A program made the translations under genes and the position numbers. Shown one piece after another: positions 6,999-13,218 of a stretch of 13,861 bases of DNA (position 1 is the first letter of the stretch; every line of letters begins with the position of its first letter). The notes below the pieces were generated by a model, which was given only the letters and a program-made list of their open reading frames with translations, did not search any database and was not told the origin of the DNA. Origin of the DNA: Hadarchaeum sp964343275 (GTDB lineage: Archaea > Hadarchaeota > Hadarchaeia > Hadarchaeales > Hadarchaeaceae); assembly GCA_964343275.1 (NCBI GenBank), contig CAYFIY010000029.1, forward strand, positions 1 to 13,861. Reading direction: 5' to 3'.

Positions 6999-7340
6999 TT
7001 AGCGTGCACCGCTGGACAACCAGTATTCTCCTTCCTTCCTGATGTCACGCAGGAATTGACTAAACCCGTCGTAGCTTAAATAGTAAATCGCCTTACCACC
7101 GGATCGTCTCGTTCCGATCATCCCCGTTTCTCTAAGCGGCTTCATTAATACATAGAAATGTTTTCTGTCGGCCGTGGAATTTAAGTCCAGTCCCAGAACC
7201 AGTGTCAACTCGTTTATGTTCTTTGCGCCTTCTCTCAACGCTCTCATTACTCTTAATGCTTCTGGTTTTAACGAGGAACTTTTAGGATGATTTCCATATG
7301 CTAGGCTAAGAAGTCTTTCTGCTCCTACCATTCCATCCAC
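6999..7340 (-). CDS. winged-helix transcriptional regulator (archaeal, ArsR-like)
   Basis: A small cytosolic DNA-binding protein. A winged helix spans about residues 25-98: PEALRVMRALREGAKNINEL (helices 1-2), a recognition helix around TADRKHFYVLMKPLRETGMI (56-75), and the wing RRSGGKAIYYLSYDGF (78-93). No effector-binding domain is present. The start is GTG at 7338-7340, preceded at 3 nt by AGGTGAT, a good match to the archaeal anti-Shine-Dalgarno; an internal ATG at 7329-7331 lacks such a site. The core promoter (TATA-like at 7391-7397) is flanked by two identical GGATTACCC-type sites, suggesting autoregulation. It heads a minus-strand run with a 28-codon ORF and the 104-aa gene. Its targets are unknown. 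Confidence 0.8.
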   Translation of the reverse strand: MDGMVGAERLLSLAYGNHPKSSSLKPEALRVMRALREGAKNINELTLVLGLDLNSTADRKHFYVLMKPLRETGMIGTRRSGGKAIYYLSYDGFSQFLRDIRKEGEYWLSSGAR

Positions 7341-7355
7341 ATCATCACCTATCCA

Positions 7356-7414
7356 GGGTAATCCTCCCTTTACTAATGAGTGATTTTAACATTTAAACCT
7401 TATAGTGGGTAATC
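7356..7414 (-). promoter_or_regulatory. winged-helix gene promoter with paired GATTACCC sites
   Basis: On the minus strand GATTACCC occurs at 7414-7407 and again at 7363-7356, exactly 51 bp apart in the same orientation. The flanks also resemble each other (ACTATAAGG after the first, TGGATAGG after the second). The TATA-like GGTTTAAAT (7391-7399) lies between them, so one site sits in the BRE/upstream region and the other near the predicted transcription start. This is the arrangement expected of an autorepressor, though the binding protein is inferred. Confidence 0.5.
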
Positions 7415-7479
7415 TGATAACTAATTATGACTCATCAAGCGAAATTACAGTGCATTCCGGGTAAAACCGTATTACCGTA

Positions 7480-7565
7480 TATAGGGTAACTAACCTAATA
7501 CATGGGGACCAATCGGTAAAAATATTGATCGCGCACCCCATCACTATTCGGGTAGTTACCCTATA
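7480..7565. repeat. long inverted repeat between two regulator genes
   Basis: TATAGGGTAACTA at 7480-7492 is the exact reverse complement of TAGTTACCCTATA at 7553-7565. With one mismatch the arms extend to 16 bp (7480-7495 and 7550-7565), with 54 nt between. It lies between the 3' end of the 168-aa regulator and the promoter of the 113-aa regulator. It shares the GGGTAA core with the paired sites at 7356 and 7407 and with GGGTAAAAC at about 7459, so it may be a set of binding sites; it could also fold as a large stem in RNA. Confidence 0.6.
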
Positions 7566-7596
7566 AAACTCATTTAAACTTTTTCTCATCTTTATT

Positions 7597-8103
7597 TCAC
7601 TTGGGGTAGCCATAGACCTCAGTCGAAAATTCATCTATCTTTTTTTGCACCTTTTTTGCTGATATAACGATATTAAGCGGCTTATTTTCGCTTAAATCCT
7701 CTAGTTTTACTCTTAATTTACCAAAATGTTTCGATATAGAATTTTTATTCATTTGTTCCCTCAGTTTCCCCTTTATTTCATTCCTATAGATCTCGTCTAG
7801 TTCTCCCTGTACTTCAGCTAGTTTAAGGAAATCTAACAAGTAAATCACGGTTTTAGCTACCTCATCACCTAGTTCTGTCAATTTTACCAGTTTAATTCTT
7901 CCTAATTGTTTAAAAGAGACTATATTTAGGTTCTCTAGCTTTTTTAGGATATTAAAGGTGTGCGAATAAGTCGCATTTACCTCTTTAGAGATTATTGAAA
8001 TATAAACCGGTTTGGTCTCTTTCTTTAAGTAAACTACTACGTTTTTTGGTTTTTCTTGCATGAAAAGGCCTATGCCCCGGCCTAATATTTTTCGCTTAGT
8101 CAA
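7597..8103 (-). CDS. winged-helix transcriptional regulator with helical C-terminal extension
   Basis: A DNA-binding regulator, probably dimeric. Residues 18-82 form a winged helix of MarR/PadR-like character: NVVVYLKKETKPVYISIISK, a recognition helix in ATYSHTFNILKKLENLNIV (44-62), and the wing FKQLGRIKLVKLTELG (64-79). Residues 83-140 are predominantly helical and may mediate dimerisation; 141-168 are not recognisable. The start is TTG at 8101-8103, chosen because GGAGGTGA (minus strand, 8115-8108) lies 4 nt upstream; the nearby GTG frame stops after three codons. It is divergent from the aminotransferase/transporter genes, with 164 bp of very AT-rich shared promoter containing tandem 13-bp repeats, so it most likely controls itself and that pair. 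Confidence 0.82.
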   Translation of the reverse strand: MTKRKILGRGIGLFMQEKPKNVVVYLKKETKPVYISIISKEVNATYSHTFNILKKLENLNIVSFKQLGRIKLVKLTELGDEVAKTVIYLLDFLKLAEVQGELDEIYRNEIKGKLREQMNKNSISKHFGKLRVKLEDLSENKPLNIVISAKKVQKKIDEFSTEVYGYPK

Positions 8104-8107
8104 ACAC

Positions 8108-8115
8108 TCACCTCC
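8108..8115 (-). promoter_or_regulatory. Shine-Dalgarno deciding a TTG start
   Basis: GGAGGTGA on the minus strand, a full match to the usual anti-Shine-Dalgarno, 4 nt before TTG at 8103. It is the reason for accepting a TTG start for the 168-aa regulator. Confidence 0.75.
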
Positions 8116-8129
8116 GATATTAATATAAC

Positions 8130-8156
8130 TAAATATATCTATTTAAATATATCTAT
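8130..8156. repeat. tandem 13-bp direct repeat, operator-like
   Basis: TAAATATATCTAT occurs at 8130-8142 and again at 8144-8156, a 14-bp period. It lies 15 bp upstream of the Shine-Dalgarno of the divergent regulator and in the promoter region shared with the aminotransferase. The DNA is low-complexity, so some repetition is expected, but the two C-containing copies are exact. Likely an operator overlapping the regulator's own promoter. Confidence 0.5.
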
Positions 8157-8176
8157 AATTAATAATATACTTTAAA

Positions 8177-8198
8177 ATATATATATATATATATATAT
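8177..8198. repeat. (AT)11 dinucleotide repeat in divergent promoter
   Basis: Eleven consecutive AT units, preceded by TTTAAA, in the shared intergenic region 70 bp before the aminotransferase start. It probably contains the TATA element for one or both directions. Such tracts change length easily, which could alter promoter spacing. Confidence 0.7.
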
Positions 8199-8267
8199 CA
8201 AGTTGACTGAAAAAATCAAAAAAAAAGACTTATGAACAAATACAGCTAGATTAACTCAGGTGAAACT

Positions 8268-9632
8268 ATGGTTGATGAAAGTTTGAAAAAAACTGAGAGA
8301 CCAAGGATTATAGTCAATCCCCCTGGCCCTAATGCCAAGAGTTTTATCGAGAGAGACCATTTTATAACATCACCGTCTTTAACTAGAACTTCGCCCCTTG
8401 TAGGTGTGGAGGCAGATGGAGTTTGGGTTAAGGATATTGATGATAACGTTTTTTTGGATTTCGGCTCAGGTATTGCAGTAACAAATATTGGGCATCGCCA
8501 TCCTAAAGTCGTAGAAGCGGTCAAGAAACAAACCGATAAACTACTTTTCATAAACAGTTGTGACTTCTACACTATTCCTCAAGTGGATCTCATGGAACGC
8601 CTAGGCGATTTATCGCCGGGGAAATTCAAAAAGCGAGTATTTCTGAGCAACTCGGGTACGGAGGCTGTGGAGGCTGCATTGAAAATTGCACAGTATTACA
8701 CCCGTAACTATTACGTAGTCGCATTCATTGGTGGTTTCCACGGACGGACTATGGGATCCCTCCAGTTGACCACAACAAACGTTTCATCTCGACGCCATTT
8801 CAAGGGGATGATGCCTGGAACATTTCACGTTCCATACGGTTATTGTTATCGATGCCCATTTAAACAGGAATATCCCGGTTGTGGGTTAGCATGCGTGGAA
8901 TATATAGAGGAAACCTTACTGAAGAAGGTAATTCCACCCGAAGATATTGCATGTATGATCATAGAACCGATACAAGGAGCTGAAGGTTACATTGTTCCCC
9001 CAGATAGGTACCTGCCCGCACTTGCTAAACTTTGTAAGGATAATAATATAATTTTAGTTGTAGATGAAGTACAATCGGGTTTCTGTCGGACGGGAAAATG
9101 GTGGGCATGCGAGCACTGGGGTGTAGAGCCAGATATCATGACTATCTCTAAAGCGATAGCGGCGGGGTTCCCCTGTGGCGCTACAATCTCCCGCGCTGAT
9201 TTGATGAACTGGGATCCTGGTGCCCACGAGAACACCTTAGGGGGAAACCCTGTAGTTTGCGAAGCTGCTCTAGAGGTTCTAAACATACTAAAAACTGAGC
9301 GACTTGCCCAAAATGCGGCCAGGGTTGGTACTTACTTATTGAAGAGATTTTCAGAACTAAAGGAAAAACATGAATTAATCGGCGATGTTCGCGGCAAAGG
9401 ACTGATGCTGGGAATAGAGTTGGTAGATGACAGACGTACGAAGAAGCCAGCCACTAGTGAGAGGAATGAACTAATGAAAGAATCATTTAACCGCGGCCTA
9501 ATGCTGCTCTCTGCTGGAACTTCGTCCCTAAGACTGGCCCCGCCCCTGATTCTCACGCTTGAACAGGCGAACGTAGGTATGAGTATTTTCGAAGAGGCGT
9601 TGACGAAAGTAGAAGAGCGTCGTCGGAAATAA
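8268..9632 (+). CDS. class III PLP enzyme: acetylornithine/ornithine/GABA-type aminotransferase or amino-acid racemase
   Basis: A cytosolic pyridoxal-phosphate enzyme of fold type I acting on an amino acid. Diagnostic features: WVKDIDDNVFLDFGSGIAV (53-71), SNSGTEAVEAALK (127-139), GGFHGRTMGS (155-164), IIEPIQGAEG (231-240), VVDEVQSGFCRTG (264-276) with D266 for the cofactor ring, K295 (ISKAIAAG) for the Schiff base, and NTLGGNP (322-328) binding phosphate. The four-Cys insert GYCYRCPFKQEYPGCGLAC (191-209) and overall length (454 aa) resemble the Thermococcales group that includes ornithine aminotransferase and broad-substrate, alanine/serine and leucine/methionine racemases, so racemase activity is as likely as transamination. 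Start: ATG with AGGTGA 4 nt upstream (8258-8263). An AEC transporter follows almost immediately, and a regulator is divergent. Confidence 0.9.
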   Translation: MVDESLKKTERPRIIVNPPGPNAKSFIERDHFITSPSLTRTSPLVGVEADGVWVKDIDDNVFLDFGSGIAVTNIGHRHPKVVEAVKKQTDKLLFINSCDFYTIPQVDLMERLGDLSPGKFKKRVFLSNSGTEAVEAALKIAQYYTRNYYVVAFIGGFHGRTMGSLQLTTTNVSSRRHFKGMMPGTFHVPYGYCYRCPFKQEYPGCGLACVEYIEETLLKKVIPPEDIACMIIEPIQGAEGYIVPPDRYLPALAKLCKDNNIILVVDEVQSGFCRTGKWWACEHWGVEPDIMTISKAIAAGFPCGATISRADLMNWDPGAHENTLGGNPVVCEAALEVLNILKTERLAQNAARVGTYLLKRFSELKEKHELIGDVRGKGLMLGIELVDDRRTKKPATSERNELMKESFNRGLMLLSAGTSSLRLAPPLILTLEQANVGMSIFEEALTKVEERRRK

Positions 9633-9681
9633 CGTTGGGGGGATCCTAACGCTTGAAGCATTCTACAGTGCAGCTTTTTAC

Positions 9682-10605
9682 GTGTTCTCCCCTGTGTTGA
9701 TCGGAATAGCCCTAAGAATTATTACACAACGCAGAAAGAGCTTGAAAGCCAAAACGGTCTTTTGTTTTAACCTTCTCTACCTTTTCACGATCTGGGCTAT
9801 ATTGCCTCTGGTTGTTTTAGTATCTATATCACGCCATACTGCAAGCGAACTCTTCGTTTTTGCCAATGCATTTTTTTTGGCATTTTTCAGTTTGGGCGTT
9901 TGTTTCGTGACTTCCGTAGCTATTTCAAGATTCACCAGTGACGATAGGAAAATAACCATCTCAGTGGTCTTGAACTCCTCATTCCAGAACTGTACGTTCC
10001 TGGGTTTTCCTATAATTTATGCTTTATTGGGAGCCGATGGACTGGGACCTGCAACGATATATGCCATCGGGATCTCAGTGCCACACTTAATTTTCGGTGT
10101 GATACTGGCATCTAACGTGGCTAAAAAACGCATCACCGCAGGATTAGTACTACATAATATTATAACTTTTCCTGCTGCGTTTGCCCTCATAGTAGCAATA
10201 CTTTTCGTAACTCTAAGTGCATTTTTACCTAGCCTTATAAGAGATACTTTCGATGTCTATTTAGCGGATCTTTTCTTCGCCCTTATGCTTTTACTCGTAG
10301 GCTTCCGAATGCCGATAGTAAGTCCGATGAAATACTTAAAAACCTTGACCACTGTGAGCATAATGAGATTTATAGTTGGCCCCCTTGTCACTATCTCTGC
10401 AATACTGTTGCTCGGTTTAAACATTAAAACCGACATAACCCCCAAACCCGCATTGATTATGGCGATCATGCCGCCAGGAATGTTAAACCTAGTTCTAGCT
10501 CTTAGATACAAACTGGACTTAAAAATGTATGGGACATTAATTTTCTATCCCACTCTGATTTCCCTTTTTATAATGTTGCCTGTTCTTTTCTTGCTAATTT
10601 TTTAA
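9682..10605 (+). CDS. AEC-family (auxin efflux carrier-like) membrane transporter
   Basis: A polytopic membrane carrier with about ten predicted helices in the usual 5+5 arrangement, presumably moving an amino acid or carboxylate linked to the upstream PLP enzyme. Seen: hydrophobic segments throughout, the helix-breaking stretch FLGFPIIYALLGADGLG in the first half, and AIMPPGMLNLVLALRY in the second, both typical of the family. The first canonical start is GTG at 9682 (307 aa), but the frame continues upstream without a stop to 9613. From 9649 it reads ACG then LEAFYSAAFYVFSP, which is how AEC proteins normally begin after Met, and a G6 run (9637-9642) lies 6 nt before that ACG. The natural product is therefore probably 318 aa, begun at a non-AUG codon, or the genome carries an ATG-to-ACG change. 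It begins 17 nt (ACG) or 49 nt (GTG) after the aminotransferase stop. Confidence 0.88.
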   Translation: MFSPVLIGIALRIITQRRKSLKAKTVFCFNLLYLFTIWAILPLVVLVSISRHTASELFVFANAFFLAFFSLGVCFVTSVAISRFTSDDRKITISVVLNSSFQNCTFLGFPIIYALLGADGLGPATIYAIGISVPHLIFGVILASNVAKKRITAGLVLHNIITFPAAFALIVAILFVTLSAFLPSLIRDTFDVYLADLFFALMLLLVGFRMPIVSPMKYLKTLTTVSIMRFIVGPLVTISAILLLGLNIKTDITPKPALIMAIMPPGMLNLVLALRYKLDLKMYGTLIFYPTLISLFIMLPVLFLLIF

Positions 10606-10712
10606 CCATAATGTACAACGGTATTTTATGAAAAAGGCGCTCCTTTATGTGCAAATCATTTGAGCAACTCTTTCTAGGGAATGAGTCCTTAATACACCTT
10701 GAAAGCATACTA

Positions 10713-10724
10713 TTTTTAATTAAA
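10713..10724 (+). promoter_or_regulatory. probable TATA box of the HAD hydrolase (leaderless)
   Basis: TTTTTAATTAAA lies about 24 nt before the ATG at 10743 and no Shine-Dalgarno precedes that ATG. The spacing is what a leaderless archaeal transcript would show. Confidence 0.45.
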
Positions 10725-10742
10725 TAAGCAAGTGTTGATTCC

Positions 10743-11375
10743 ATGACGAATATCATTTCATTTGACCTAGACGGAACGTTAGTAGATCATGCATTCTCGG
10801 ACAAATTTTGGCATTGGGGCATCTCCGCGCTTTACGCCGAACTAATGCATATGGGTTACAAAGACGCTCGCCGCGAGGTAAGGAGGAGATTTGATGAAGT
10901 TGGGATTAAAAAGCTCAAATGGTACGACATTAATTACTGGTGGAGAGAGCTGGGTTTGAAGGGAGACTCGGGAAAATTAATCGAGGAGTGTCGCCTCAGT
11001 GTAAGAGCCTATCCAGAAGCGCACCAAACATTAAAAGATCTTCATAATAGGTTTAGGCTAATCGTAATTACAAATGGAGCTAGGGAGCTAGCAGAAGTTG
11101 AGCTTGAACAATCTGGATTAGATAAGTATTTTGAGAGGATGTTTTCGGCTACAACTGATTTCAAGGTCGTCAAAAAAACTGGAAGGGTATATTTGGATAT
11201 CTTAGATATTATGAGAGTTTCTTCTGCAGATTTGGTTCACGTAGGCGACAATTGGACTTTCGATTACCTTGCCCCAAAAGAGGCTGGTATCAAATCATTT
11301 TATTTAGACAGAGATAGAAAAAAGTCAGGGAATTTTGTCGTAACGGATTTAACGGAGTTTTCTCGCAGACTTTAA
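10743..11375 (+). CDS. HAD-superfamily hydrolase (phosphoglycolate phosphatase-like)
   Basis: A cytosolic phosphatase-type hydrolase; the phosphorylated substrate is unknown. HAD motif I is FDLDGTLVD (7-15), with nucleophile D8 and acid/base D10. Motif II is IVITNGA (107-113), with T110. A basic residue for motif III lies in DFKVVKKTGRVY (139-150). Motif IV is HVGDNWTFDYLAPKEAG (166-182), with D169 and D174 as Mg2+ ligands. Residues 16-88 form an all-helical cap (Trp/Arg-rich, e.g. KWYDINYWWRELG), so it is a type C1 cap enzyme. Length (210 aa) is normal. The gene is monocistronic as far as can be seen: 137 nt separate it from the transporter and its promoter looks leaderless. Confidence 0.9.
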   Translation: MTNIISFDLDGTLVDHAFSDKFWHWGISALYAELMHMGYKDARREVRRRFDEVGIKKLKWYDINYWWRELGLKGDSGKLIEECRLSVRAYPEAHQTLKDLHNRFRLIVITNGARELAEVELEQSGLDKYFERMFSATTDFKVVKKTGRVYLDILDIMRVSSADLVHVGDNWTFDYLAPKEAGIKSFYLDRDRKKSGNFVVTDLTEFSRRL

Positions 11376-11515
11376 ACGACCTGGAAATTTCAATGGCGAG
11401 AAGTTGACTTAGGAGTAAAAATAAAGATGGACAGCCACGCATCAGGAGAACTGCAAAGTCCATAATAAGATCAAGACAAGGAAGAAAATTATTACGCTAA
11501 TTATTCATATTATAA

Positions 11516-11760
11516 CTACTCGGGCACGGGATTTGAGAGCATGATCGCAACAAAACCAATTAGCAGCGCTAAAGTTCCGAAGTTAGAGTGGAACAATATT
11601 AAAGGTAAGAAAGGATCATAAATCACGTGGCTATTGCTCCATCGTTGCTTGCGAGGTAAGACCCGATGACAGAAAAAATAAAATGATGCCGAGTATTATT
11701 ACTATTCCTGCCATTAAACCAAGTTTACGGAGGGTTTCTGATCTTTTCGAGATATATCAT
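11516..11760 (-). pseudogene. frameshifted small two-helix membrane protein gene
   Basis: Not recognised by name. On the minus strand an ATG at 11758-11760, one nucleotide after the UbiD stop, is followed in the next frame by SKRSETLRKLGLMAGIVI and a hydrophobic helix (GIVIILGIILFFLSSG), ending at a TAG at 11631-11633. In the adjoining frame the sequence then reads SHVIYDPFLPLILFH, a second helix (GTLALLIGFVAIML) and ends SNPVPE at a TAG at 11516-11518. Joined, these give a plausible protein of about 80 aa with basic N-terminus, two helices and a connecting loop. Two shifts are needed, one in the AT dinucleotide run near 11751-11757 and one between about 11627 and 11660. Real decay, sequencing error, or two overlapping tiny genes are all possible. 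It appears to have been cotranscribed with the UbiD gene. Confidence 0.5.
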
Positions 11761-11761
11761 C

Positions 11762-13147
11762 TTATTCTGACAGACCGTATTTTTTCCACCGCTTTTCCGC
11801 CTTATCTAACATGCTTTTGGGAGGTAGGGCTACTTCTGGATAATTAATCTTCCGTGTGGCGTCGATGCATAGCTTCGAACCTTGTTTACGCTTGTCCTTT
11901 TGAACTGAGGGATCCAAGGCACTTGCTGCACAGTTATTAAATACGTGAATATCCCTCTCCGGCTGTACACAGGTAGACATCCGCCACTCCACATCCGAAT
12001 AGTCACGTACATTACAATCCGAATCGACCACGATTACCTGCTTAAACGATATCGGATAGGTCGCCCAACAGGCCTGAGCCAGTAATCGGACTTGTTCGGG
12101 ATGGGCATTATTGATTGCCAGAACCACACATTCCCCAGATGACCTTTCTCTAACATGGACGTCGGTGACCGCTAAAATACCGATGCTCTTGAAAGTATTC
12201 ATCAGTATAACTTCCATCCCCATATCTTTGCACAGAGTTCCCTCATTTGGAGTGTTTTGCTGTAGGAGTGACTGATAAATCGGATTATTTCTGTAGGTAA
12301 TCGCTGTAACGTAGACCACGGGGCTCATTATCTCTTCCCCCATGTATCCGTAAAATTCTCCAAATGGTCCTTCCGATTCCCGATACTTAGGCTGGACTTC
12401 ACCCTCAATAACGATTTCAGAATTTGCTGGTACTTCTAAATCCACAGTTTCACATTTAACAATCTTTAATGGCGAGTGCATCAGCCCCCCCGCCACCGCC
12501 AGCTCATCAACTCCAAAAGGTACCCTTGCGATAGCAGTCGAGTAAACCGTTGGGGGCGGACCTATCGCTATAGCAACTTCCATAGGTCTGTTCAATCTCT
12601 CATATTTAGAGTAAATTATTCCGCCATCACTTATGGGTGCCATATGTATGCCCAACTTATCCTTGCCCTTGAACATGCATCTGTAAACACCAACGTTTCC
12701 GATTCCAGTTTCGGGATCCTTCATCACAACGCACCCACCTGTGATATATGGCGCAGACTCCTTTTTGGGTGTCGAGACTATATGGGGAAAGATATTGAGG
12801 TCTATACTTTCACCGAGAAGAATGTTTTCCTTACACGCTCCAGTACTTGCTAATTCCGGTTCCACGGGTCTTTGAAGTGCGGATTGCCACGTCTCCTGAA
12901 CTCCGTCAACAGTAGTACCCAATCCTATTGCATACATTTCAGTGGACGCAAAGCCATTTATGAAAACTGGGAATTTAAAACCCTTTATTTTTTCAAACAA
13001 AATCGCGAATCTTTTATCTGGCTGGAACTCCATTACTTTCCTAGCGATACAGCCAATCTCCCAGTTCCTGTCAACCTGTACTCTAACTTTTTTCAGTTTG
13101 CGTTGCTTTTTAAGTTCCCTTACGAAACCTCTGCAATCATCAATCAT
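11762..13147 (-). CDS. UbiD-family prenyl-FMN-dependent decarboxylase
   Basis: A cytosolic (de)carboxylase that uses prenylated FMN to act on an aromatic or alpha,beta-unsaturated acid; substrate not predictable. Numbering from the longer start at 13168: the N-terminal domain contains VDRNWEIGCIARKV (32-45); the flavin- and metal-binding core is GIGNVGVYRCMFKGKDKLGIHM (155-176, N158, R163, H175); AIGPPPT (201-207) and EIVIEGEVQP (251-260, E255) follow; and ESEGPFGEFYGY (264-275) supplies the catalytic glutamates E266 and E271. The set matches N, R, H, E and the E-x4-E pattern of characterised UbiD/Fdc enzymes. Start: the family normally begins M-x-D-x-R-x-F, as in MIDDCRGFVREL, favouring ATG 13145-13147 (461 aa); ATG 13166-13168 adds seven residues. 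No UbiX prenyltransferase gene is in the window. A two-helix gene remnant follows 1 nt after the stop. Confidence 0.92.
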   Translation of the reverse strand: MIDDCRGFVRELKKQRKLKKVRVQVDRNWEIGCIARKVMEFQPDKRFAILFEKIKGFKFPVFINGFASTEMYAIGLGTTVDGVQETWQSALQRPVEPELASTGACKENILLGESIDLNIFPHIVSTPKKESAPYITGGCVVMKDPETGIGNVGVYRCMFKGKDKLGIHMAPISDGGIIYSKYERLNRPMEVAIAIGPPPTVYSTAIARVPFGVDELAVAGGLMHSPLKIVKCETVDLEVPANSEIVIEGEVQPKYRESEGPFGEFYGYMGEEIMSPVVYVTAITYRNNPIYQSLLQQNTPNEGTLCKDMGMEVILMNTFKSIGILAVTDVHVRERSSGECVVLAINNAHPEQVRLLAQACWATYPISFKQVIVVDSDCNVRDYSDVEWRMSTCVQPERDIHVFNNCAASALDPSVQKDKRKQGSKLCIDATRKINYPEVALPPKSMLDKAEKRWKKYGLSE

Positions 13148-13154
13148 AATTAAA

Positions 13155-13166
13155 GTTAAATTTAAC
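13155..13166. promoter_or_regulatory. 12-bp palindrome at the UbiD start
   Basis: GTTAAATTTAAC is a perfect palindrome, and a third half-site, TTTAAC, follows at 13170-13175. It lies 8 nt upstream of the preferred ATG at 13147 and close to the expected transcription start. If the longer start at 13168 were used, it would be coding. AT-rich palindromes of this size occur by chance, so operator function is tentative. Confidence 0.35.
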
Positions 13167-13195
13167 ATATTTAACTATAATCTCGAAGATTACAG

Positions 13196-13203
13196 ATATA
13201 AAT
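13196..13203 (-). promoter_or_regulatory. probable TATA box of the UbiD gene
   Basis: On the minus strand ATTATTTATATC is centred about 30 nt before the ATG at 13168 and 50 nt before the one at 13147. It predicts a transcript start near 13173, giving a short leader to either ATG. Confidence 0.45.
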
Positions 13204-13218
13204 AATTTTAATGCAATT

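Noticed and set aside
7425..7634. 69-codon minus-strand frame starting MNFRLRSMATPSEIK.
   Set aside because: It overlaps the end of the 168-aa regulator in another frame, runs through the inverted-repeat region, and has no protein-family character.
11440..11510. Minus-strand hydrophobic stretch (IISVIIFFLVLILLW) after the two-helix remnant.
   Set aside because: It has no in-frame start and T-rich DNA readily encodes hydrophobic runs; not enough to claim another gene.
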